Assembly (NCBI GenBank): GCA_021810175.1
Contig: JAJZJJ010000132.1
Coordinates: 1-7,334 of the forward strand
Source: Acidobacteriota bacterium
Lineage (GTDB): Bacteria; Acidobacteriota; Terriglobia; Terriglobales; Acidobacteriaceae
Direction: 5' to 3'
Length of the DNA stretch: 7,334 nt
In this document: positions 1-4,432 of the stretch, one piece after another
How positions within the stretch are numbered: the first letter of the stretch is position 1
Layout of the letters: every line of letters starts with the position of its first letter
Program-made: the position numbers and the translations under genes
Notes under the pieces: generated by a model
Databases searched by the model: none
What the model was told of the DNA's origin: nothing
What the model saw: the letters and a program-made list of their open reading frames with translations, nothing else

Positions 1-359
1 GGCTGGGGATCGCCACGCCGGAGGTGGCTCCCCCGGACGCCAACGCCGAGGATGGCATGGAAGCCGGAATCTCCGGGCACACCGCTCGCATCCTTCACAC
101 GCCCGGACACACTCAGGGCAGCGTCTGCCTGTACTTCGCTCCGGAAAAGCTGCTGCTGGCCGGGGACACCCTCTTCGCCGGCTCGGTGGGCCGCACCGAT
201 CTTCCCGGCGGCGATGCCCGGCAGATCATCCGCTCGATTCATGACCGCCTGCTGGTGCTCCCGGAGGAGACCCGGGTGATTCCGGGCCACGGTCCGGCTA
301 CGACCATTGGCGAGGAGCGCCAGTCCAATCCGTTCCTGCGTCCTGGGGTGCGGGTGTAG
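1..359 (+). CDS. MBL-fold metallo-hydrolase, YcbL/glyoxalase-II-like (5' end cut off)
   Basis: C-terminal 118 residues of a metallo-beta-lactamase-fold hydrolase; the reading frame enters the window at base 3 and ends at TAG 357-359. Seen directly: the TPGHTQGS motif (zinc-ligand His), AGDTLF (bridging Asp), then GSVGRTDLPGGD, and near the end VIPGHGPATTIGEER (last zinc-ligand His) followed by NPFL. The GRTDLP plus GHGPxTTIGEERxxNPFL pattern is typical of the YcbL/hydroxyacylglutathione-hydrolase-like branch, which hydrolyses thioesters with two metal ions in the cytoplasm. The HxHxDH metal motif must lie upstream of the window. A GTG at 24 could be mistaken for a start, but the frame is open to the left edge and this fold cannot begin there. 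Physiological substrate is unknown: a glyoxalase II role is possible, as is a general thioesterase role. The next gene starts 67 bases downstream on the same strand and appears to have its own promoter. Confidence 0.87.
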   Translation, partial: LGIATPEVAPPDANAEDGMEAGISGHTARILHTPGHTQGSVCLYFAPEKLLLAGDTLFAGSVGRTDLPGGDARQIIRSIHDRLLVLPEETRVIPGHGPATTIGEERQSNPFLRPGVRV

Positions 360-411
360 CCGGCCGGCCCCGGTCGCAGCTTCGCCGGAGCGCGCTGAAT
401 TGGCGCTTCCC

Positions 412-420
412 TGGTATCAT
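412..420 (+). promoter_or_regulatory. Extended -10 promoter, candidate leaderless start for the next gene
   Basis: TG at 412-413, one base, then TATCAT at 415-420: an extended -10 with 5 of 6 matches to TATAAT. If the ATG at 427 is +1, the hexamer falls exactly at -12 to -7, so the mRNA would begin at or next to the start codon. No Shine-Dalgarno lies before that ATG, which fits a leaderless transcript. No clear -35 is visible, which an extended -10 can tolerate. Function is inferred from spacing only. Confidence 0.4.
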
Positions 421-426
421 CAGAGC

Positions 427-696
427 ATGACGCAGCTCGACGTGCTGTACCGTTACGAAGGCCATCCGACCGAGCAGGCGATGGTTGCGCTCGGCAATAT
501 TCGCGAGGTTTACGGCGTTCGCCGCATCCAGCTCAACGAAGAACTGAAGACCATCCGCGTCGAATATGACGCCACGCGGCTGACGCGCCCCATCGTATTG
601 CAGCTGCTGCGGCGCTGCGGGATATCAATCGTGGAGGAAGTGCCACTGATCCTCGCGCAGGAAGCGGCTCCGGCGGTCGCCGAAGTGGCGAAGTAG
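427..696 (+). CDS. Small HMA-like (ferredoxin-fold) protein lacking the CXXC metal site
   Basis: An 89-residue cytoplasmic protein with no signal peptide or membrane segment. The pattern of strands and helices (about residues 3-9 strand, 13-27 helix, 30-37 strand, 41-48 strand, 53-63 helix, 66-72 strand) matches the beta-alpha-beta-beta-alpha-beta heavy-metal-associated fold, and phrases such as REVYGVRRIQL followed by IRVEYDATRLT resemble the equivalent positions of HMA domains. The metal-binding GMxCxxC loop is replaced by YEGHPTEQAM (residues 10-19), with no cysteine there; the only cysteine is C64. It therefore probably does not ferry copper in the usual way and may act as a protein- or ligand-binding module. 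The Ala/Val/Glu-rich tail (about 73-89) looks unstructured. The frame is open upstream to 307, inside the previous gene, but the fold begins at the ATG at 427 and an extended -10 sits just before it. The fold assignment is moderate; function is not known. Confidence 0.75.
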   Translation: MTQLDVLYRYEGHPTEQAMVALGNIREVYGVRRIQLNEELKTIRVEYDATRLTRPIVLQLLRRCGISIVEEVPLILAQEAAPAVAEVAK

Positions 697-731
697 ACGT
701 CGGATTCATCCGCAGGTTCGGCGTGTGTGCA

Positions 732-762
732 GCGCGACGGCTCCGCAGCCGATCTTCCGCGC
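732..762. terminator. Possible GC-rich hairpin between convergent genes
   Basis: In the 73-base gap between the HMA-like gene and the convergent YihY gene, CGGCT (738-742) pairs with AGCCG (747-751) over a 4-base loop, and GCGCG (732-736) pairs with CGCGC (758-762) outside it, leaving an internal bulge. There is no T-run on either side, so it is not a textbook intrinsic terminator. It may simply help to end transcription from both sides. Weak call. Confidence 0.25.
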
Positions 763-769
763 GCGGACA

Positions 770-1750
770 TCAGGCTGCTTCCCGCCGTCCATCCCTTCCG
801 GACGAACTTTGTGACGCCCCTGATTCGGCAGCTGCGGTTTTCGGCCGCGTACGGCCGGTAGCGGCTCGAATGATAACCGCGTCCACCTCTCCGCCGATAA
901 GGAACGCCAGCCCGGTGAGATAAAACCACAGCAGCAGCACCATCACCGCGCCCATGGTTCCGTAATCCGACGTGTAGCTGTTGAAGTGATGCAGGTACAC
1001 CCTCAGCCCGAAGGACACAATCGCCCACAGCAGAACGCCGGCCACTGCTCCGGGGGTAATCCATTTCCAGTTTGGATGGCGCACGTTCGGCGCGAAGTAA
1101 TACACCACGCAGAACGAGACCAGCAGAAAGAAGATCGCCACCGGATACTGCGCCCACTGCCAGAGGACGTGAAGCCCGCCGCCGCCCACGGCCCTGGCGA
1201 CGTCTCCGCCGACGGTGATCAGGAAAATGGCGGCGCAGATCAACATGCCGACCACGATGGTTAGCCAAAGGGCGGTCCAGCGCTGTCGTAGCAGCGGCCT
1301 TTCCTCTCTGGCATCGAAGACAGTGTTCAGCGTCTGGATCATGGCGGCCATGCCCGAGGAGGCCGATAACAGAGCGAGAACGATGCCCAGCGCCAGCTCG
1401 CCCCCGCCGCTGTTGGCCAGCGAGCGGTGGATGGTCGTTCTCACCAGCCCGGTGGCTGAGGCCGGCATGGCCCGGGTAAGGTCATGCGTGAGCCGGTGCA
1501 CCATGGGCGAGTGCGGGCCAACAAACATCGCCATGGTGGCGGTAAGGAAGATCGCGAGCGGGAAGATCGCGAAGAAGAAGAAATATGCGAGCTGCGCGGA
1601 TTGGCCCAGCACTTCGTCCTGCTGCATCTCGCGCCAGGTTCGACGCGCAACCTGTCCCTTGCTGAGGCCTCCGAAATGCCACGGTCCTCTGAGGGGCGCT
1701 GGAGCGGGTGGGAGGGCAGTCATGGACGCGGGCACTGGCGATTCGGGCAT
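770..1750 (-). CDS. YihY/virulence factor BrkB family inner-membrane protein
   Basis: A 326-residue integral membrane protein. Six hydrophobic segments lie at about residues 54-76, 118-140, 160-181, 202-221, 232-252 and 266-287, the usual YihY/BrkB layout. Family signatures are visible: QSAQLAYFFFFAIFPL at the first helix, VVYYFAPN around 216-221, WKWITPGAVAGVLLW at 228-242, and YGTMGAVMVLLLWFYLTGL running into LIGGEVDA at the last helix. The roughly 30-residue N-terminus and the tail after residue 296 (Lys/Arg/Ser-rich) are probably cytoplasmic. The old name came from Bordetella serum resistance and the earlier ribonuclease BN label was an error; the true role is unsettled, perhaps transport or envelope function. 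The ATG at 1750 is chosen; an internal ATG at residue 10 is possible. The gene is divergent from kdsD with 129 bases between the starts, and convergent with the HMA-like gene. The helix-1 region contains a 12-bp repeat encoding two copies of AIF. Confidence 0.94.
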   Translation of the reverse strand: MPESPVPASMTALPPAPAPLRGPWHFGGLSKGQVARRTWREMQQDEVLGQSAQLAYFFFFAIFPLAIFLTATMAMFVGPHSPMVHRLTHDLTRAMPASATGLVRTTIHRSLANSGGGELALGIVLALLSASSGMAAMIQTLNTVFDAREERPLLRQRWTALWLTIVVGMLICAAIFLITVGGDVARAVGGGGLHVLWQWAQYPVAIFFLLVSFCVVYYFAPNVRHPNWKWITPGAVAGVLLWAIVSFGLRVYLHHFNSYTSDYGTMGAVMVLLLWFYLTGLAFLIGGEVDAVIIRAATGRTRPKTAAAESGASQSSSGRDGRREAA

Positions 1751-1766
1751 GGACCCCTCGGCAACT

Positions 1767-1774
1767 CCTCCTTT
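1767..1774 (-). promoter_or_regulatory. Perfect AAAGGAGG upstream of the YihY gene, unusually far from the ATG
   Basis: Read on the minus strand, AAAGGAGG ends 16 bases before the ATG at 1750, too far for normal Shine-Dalgarno spacing. A second purine run, GAGGGG, lies about 3 bases before the ATG, which is too close. The only start codon near ideal distance, a TTG 2-3 bases after AAAGGAGG, is out of frame with the gene. The ribosome site is therefore ambiguous, and the ATG is kept from the protein family rather than from this signal. Confidence 0.4.
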
Positions 1775-1879
1775 GGATGCGGGCGTGGGGTTGGGCTTTG
1801 CCAGGTCTGAAGACGAATGGCAGGATGAGCAGCGTTGCCTGGGGGTGAGCTCCCAGTGATAGCATCAGCTTTCCGGACG

Positions 1880-2860
1880 ATGAACGAACCGCTCACTCCA
1901 TCGCGACTGATCCGCATTGAGGCTGAAGCCCTGCTGGCGCTCGCCGCTCGCCTGGAAGGCCCCATGGCCGGCGACTTCGACCGTGCACTGGGACTGATCC
2001 TGCGCTGCGGAGAATCGCGGGGGAGGGTGGTGCTCACCGGGATGGGCAAGAGCGGCATCGTTGCCCAGAAGATCGCCGCCACACTCAGTTCCACGGGCAG
2101 CCCGGCCCTGTTTCTTCATCCCGCCGAAGCGGTCCACGGCGACCTGGGAATGATCGTCGAAGGCGACCTGGTGATTGCGCTTTCCGCCAGCGGCGAGACG
2201 GAGGAGATCCTTCGCCTGCTGGCCACGCTCGAGCGCCGCGGAAATGCTCTGATCGCGCTGGTCTGCGATACCGGATCCACGCTGGCACGGGTGGCCGCGG
2301 TAGTGCTGGACTGCTCGGTTCCCGGCGAAGCCTGCGGGCTTGGACTGGCGCCGACCGCATCCACCACCGCCATGCTGGCCATGGGCGATGCTCTGGCCAT
2401 TGCCGTTTCTCTGCGGAAGGGCTTCCGCGCCGAAGATTTTGCCGCCCTTCATCCGGGCGGCAAGCTGGGCAAGCGCCTCGCCACGGTCCGGCAGCTGATG
2501 CACTCGGGCGACGCTGTTCCGCGCGTGACGCCCACCACCCCGATGCCGGCCGTCATCGATGAAATGTCCAGCAAAAAGCTGGGAATGGCCGTGGTGGAAG
2601 AGAACGGAATTCTGGCCGGCATTGTCAGCGATGGGGATCTGCGCCGGCTGCTCGAGCGCGATGGCCCGGAGGCTCTGCGCCGTACCGCCGCGGAGGTGAT
2701 GAACCCCGCTCCCAGAACCATCTCAGCCGGCGAACTGGCCGTGCGCGCTCTCCGCATTATGGAGGAACGCAAAATCACCTCGCTCATCGTGAGCGACGAT
2801 CAGAAGCATGTCGAAGGCGTCCTCCACCTGCACGATTTGTGGGGCACGGAACTCATCTGA
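1880..2860 (+). CDS. kdsD: D-arabinose-5-phosphate isomerase, KdsD/KpsF/GutQ family
   Basis: A 326-residue cytoplasmic enzyme interconverting D-ribulose-5-phosphate and D-arabinose-5-phosphate, the first step to Kdo for lipopolysaccharide or capsule. The SIS domain spans about residues 35-195, with GMGKSG (54-59), HPAEAVHGDLGM (80-91), SASGETEEI (102-110), EACGLGLAPTASTTA (150-164) and HPGGKLG (191-197). Two CBS domains follow at about 205-262 and 270-326, with DGDLRR (251-256) and a final GVLHLHDL. Residues matching the catalytic set described for E. coli KdsD (K59, E111, E152, H193) are present as K57, E109, E150 and H191, so the enzyme should be active. Length is within two residues of the E. 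coli protein from the ATG at 1880; an in-frame TTG at 1835 would add 15 poorly fitting residues. No strong Shine-Dalgarno precedes the ATG. The gene is divergent from yihY. No other Kdo gene is in the window, so kpsF or gutQ naming cannot be excluded by context. Confidence 0.95.
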   Translation: MNEPLTPSRLIRIEAEALLALAARLEGPMAGDFDRALGLILRCGESRGRVVLTGMGKSGIVAQKIAATLSSTGSPALFLHPAEAVHGDLGMIVEGDLVIALSASGETEEILRLLATLERRGNALIALVCDTGSTLARVAAVVLDCSVPGEACGLGLAPTASTTAMLAMGDALAIAVSLRKGFRAEDFAALHPGGKLGKRLATVRQLMHSGDAVPRVTPTTPMPAVIDEMSSKKLGMAVVEENGILAGIVSDGDLRRLLERDGPEALRRTAAEVMNPAPRTISAGELAVRALRIMEERKITSLIVSDDQKHVEGVLHLHDLWGTELI

Positions 2861-3000
2861 TCAGCCGGCTGCTTTTCCATCCGAGAAGGCCGGGCAAGTC
2901 GCAGGATCTTCTTCGTTTGGAGGTCACGGAAATTCGATTCTGCTCCGTCCGCCTCCGCGTTACAGTACATCCATAGAGTGCCGATGTCATCCCATCGACA

Positions 3001-3008
3001 GGGAGGAG
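3001..3008 (+). promoter_or_regulatory. Strong Shine-Dalgarno for the DUF302 gene
   Basis: GGGAGGAG at 3001-3008, with GGAGG 6 bases from the ATG at 3013. It is the clearest plus-strand ribosome site in the window and fixes the start. The 152-base leader 2861-3012 shows no promoter or terminator I would defend; a weak TACAGT at 2961-2966 is the nearest -10-like sequence. Confidence 0.8.
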
Positions 3009-3012
3009 CACT

Positions 3013-3411
3013 ATGGAAATCAGCCGTTTCACTTTCGGATACGCGGGAGACGTGCACACCAGCTTCGACAAGGCTCTTGCGCGTACGAAAGAGGTTCTGG
3101 CCGCTCACGGCTTCGGCGTCCAGGCGGAAATCGACATCGCCCAGGCGCTCAAAATGAAAATCGGCGTGCAGATTCCGCGCGAGATCATTCTTGGCGTGTG
3201 CAATCCAAAGCTGGCCAGTGGGGCCATTCAGGAGGAGCCGCACGTGACACTGCTGCTCCCCTGCACCGTCACGGTGAAAGAGACACCGGGCGGAGCACAT
3301 ATTGCCGCCGCCGACTTTCAGATGATGGTCAGCGTTACGCAAAATGCCGAACTGGCGAATGTTGCGGCTGAAGCTGAAGCGCTCATCCTGAAAGCGCTCG
3401 CCGAGCTCTGA
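3013..3411 (+). CDS. DUF302 domain-containing protein
   Basis: A 132-residue soluble protein consisting of a single DUF302 domain. Hallmarks seen: the N-terminal half with SFDKALARTKEVLAAHGFGV (17-36), the GVCNPKLA motif (61-68), the LLPC motif (81-84) followed by the VTVKE strand, and a closing helix rich in Ala/Glu (113-132). The two family cysteines, C63 and C84, are both present and could form a redox or metal/ligand site. DUF302 proteins are small, widespread, often found singly or fused to thiol-redox proteins, and have no settled biochemical role. No signal peptide is present, so a cytoplasmic location is expected. The start is fixed by GGGAGGAG. The length is normal for the family, so the stop TGA at 3409-3411 looks genuine, although an open frame continues in the +1 frame just across it. 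Confidence 0.93.
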   Translation: MEISRFTFGYAGDVHTSFDKALARTKEVLAAHGFGVQAEIDIAQALKMKIGVQIPREIILGVCNPKLASGAIQEEPHVTLLLPCTVTVKETPGGAHIAAADFQMMVSVTQNAELANVAAEAEALILKALAEL

Positions 3412-3481
3412 GAGCGCAATACCGGCAAAAACGCTCAGCAAAGACATCGACGCCGACGATTCCGTCACGCTTATCCAGCGC

Positions 3482-3577
3482 ATGGCCATGCTGGGCGCCC
3501 ACCTGCGCGATCACGATGGAGCGGGCTTCGACGATTACGCCTCCAGTACCCGCAAGCTGATTCCCTTCCTCTATTAA
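3482..3577 (+). other. Coding-like open frame without a proper start (possible small gene or gene remnant)
   Basis: After the DUF302 stop, a frame shifted by +1 is open from 3392 to TAA 3575-3577. From about 3437 to the stop, the codons have roughly three quarters G or C at third positions and give a protein-like sequence (DSVTLIQRMAMLGAHLRD, then GFDDYAS, then KLIPFLY). The first ATG, at 3482, would give only 31 residues and has no Shine-Dalgarno; the more upstream protein-like part has no ATG, GTG or TTG. It could be a small gene with an odd start, the tail of a decayed gene, an extension of the DUF302 protein by frameshift, or chance. I do not recognise the product. The rest of the 297-base gap (3578-3708) holds only a weak promoter candidate. 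Confidence 0.22.
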
Positions 3578-3594
3578 TCCTGGTTCGTTTACTC

Positions 3595-3603
3595 TGGTAT
3601 ACA
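3595..3603 (+). promoter_or_regulatory. Weak extended -10 candidate upstream of the beta-barrel gene
   Basis: TG at 3595-3596, one base, then TATACA at 3598-3603 (4 of 6 to TATAAT). It lies within a near-palindromic CTGGTATACAG. It would give a leader of about 100 bases for the gene at 3709. No good -35 is visible. Weak call. Confidence 0.22.
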
Positions 3604-3708
3604 GCTTGAGTCAGGCGCTTTTCGTCCCCTTCAACACCAATCCTTCATCTCTCTCGTCCAAAACTGTGGACAGGCCACCCGACGGCACGGCCGGTCACTT
3701 AGAAAACT

Positions 3709-4332
3709 ATGAACGTTCAGAAGATCTATACGGCAGTGATTCTCCTCTTCGGCCTCGCGCTGGTTTCCGCGCCGGCCGGCGCCCAAACCAGCGTCGCCCT
3801 CAGCGTATTTGGCGCACTCAATGGCGGCTCCACCGGACACAACACCATCCAGAGCCCCGCCAACGCTCTCGGCGGCATGGCCGAGGTGCGCCATTTCTCC
3901 AGCCCTTTGCTCGGCTACGAGGCCACCTATTCCTACTTTCGCGCGAATCAGGCGTATTCCCAGGAGGGGGCCCCGGGATCCTGCCCCTCGGGCAAATGTA
4001 TCTCCCTGCCAGCCGGCGTCTCCGCCAATGCTCATGAGATCACCGGCGACTGGCTGCCCTCTCTGAAGATGGGGACTCTCCGTTTATTCGGAGTCTTCGG
4101 CGCCGGCGCGCTCATGGATGTCCCGGTCAGCGGGATGAATTCCGGCACATCGGTCAGAGTGGCGTATGTCTACGGCGCTGGAGTGGCCTGGGCAATTTCG
4201 CATCACATCGGTGCCCAGTTTCAGTTCCGCGGGAATCTCTACAAGGCACCCAAGCTGTCCACCTTCTACCCCAGCACCGGCACCGTGATGCAAACCGCTG
4301 AGCCGATGCTCGGCATCTATTACCGGTTCTGA
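3709..4332 (+). CDS. Small outer-membrane beta-barrel protein with Sec signal peptide
   Basis: A 207-residue protein. The N-terminus is a clear Sec signal: a Lys at residue 5, hydrophobic core about 7-20, then APAGA before Q26 with the predicted cut after A25. The mature part alternates polar and hydrophobic residues in short aromatic-rich strands and ends in LGIYYRF, with the terminal Phe typical of BAM-assembled barrels. At about 180 mature residues it fits an eight-strand OmpA/OmpX/OmpW-type barrel. C92 and C97 lie in a polar Gly/Pro/Ser-rich stretch, probably a surface loop held by a disulfide. The function cannot be read from sequence; adhesion, envelope integrity or small-solute passage are possibilities for the class. 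The ATG at 3709 is chosen because the signal peptide starts there; the preceding bases have only a weak purine stretch instead of a Shine-Dalgarno. A strong terminator follows 12 bases after the stop. Confidence 0.85.
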   Translation: MNVQKIYTAVILLFGLALVSAPAGAQTSVALSVFGALNGGSTGHNTIQSPANALGGMAEVRHFSSPLLGYEATYSYFRANQAYSQEGAPGSCPSGKCISLPAGVSANAHEITGDWLPSLKMGTLRLFGVFGAGALMDVPVSGMNSGTSVRVAYVYGAGVAWAISHHIGAQFQFRGNLYKAPKLSTFYPSTGTVMQTAEPMLGIYYRF

Positions 4333-4343
4333 CCAGCAAAACC

Positions 4344-4375
4344 GCGAACCCGCCCCCATCCCTGGGCGGGTTCGC
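4344..4375. terminator. Strong intrinsic terminator, probably bidirectional
   Basis: A perfect 12-bp stem (GCGAACCCGCCC at 4344-4355 with GGGCGGGTTCGC at 4364-4375) surrounds an 8-base loop. On the plus strand it is followed by a short T-run (TTT) just after the stem; on the minus strand the 3' side reads GGTTTTGC. It lies between the convergent beta-barrel (stop 4332) and mannosidase (stop 4433) genes and can serve both. Confidence 0.82.
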
Positions 4376-4432
4376 TTTCCGATCCTCCTCCGATTTCGCT
4401 TCTCCTGGATCGAGGAATTCTCTTCAGATGGC

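Noticed and set aside
1546..1572. 12-bp direct repeat GGAAGATCGCGA with period 15
   Set aside because: It lies inside the first membrane helix of the YihY protein and simply encodes AIF twice in a hydrophobic stretch; no sign of a mobile or regulatory repeat.
1215..1859. 214-codon open frame on the plus strand, opposite the YihY gene
   Set aside because: No recognisable domain; it overlaps a clear six-helix membrane protein on the other strand and ends inside the kdsD leader.
1835..1879. Upstream TTG start for kdsD
   Set aside because: It would add 15 residues with no family counterpart; the ATG at 1880 puts the catalytic residues within two positions of E. coli KdsD numbering.
2862..2884. 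Possible terminator after kdsD around CAGCCGGCTG followed by CTTTTCC
   Set aside because: The symmetric bases have no loop, so they cannot form a normal hairpin, and the pairing with the next CCGG is only four bases long.
2800..3489. 229-codon open frame on the minus strand, opposite the DUF302 gene
   Set aside because: It runs through the end of kdsD, the leader and the DUF302 gene, all better explained on the plus strand, and has no recognisable motif.
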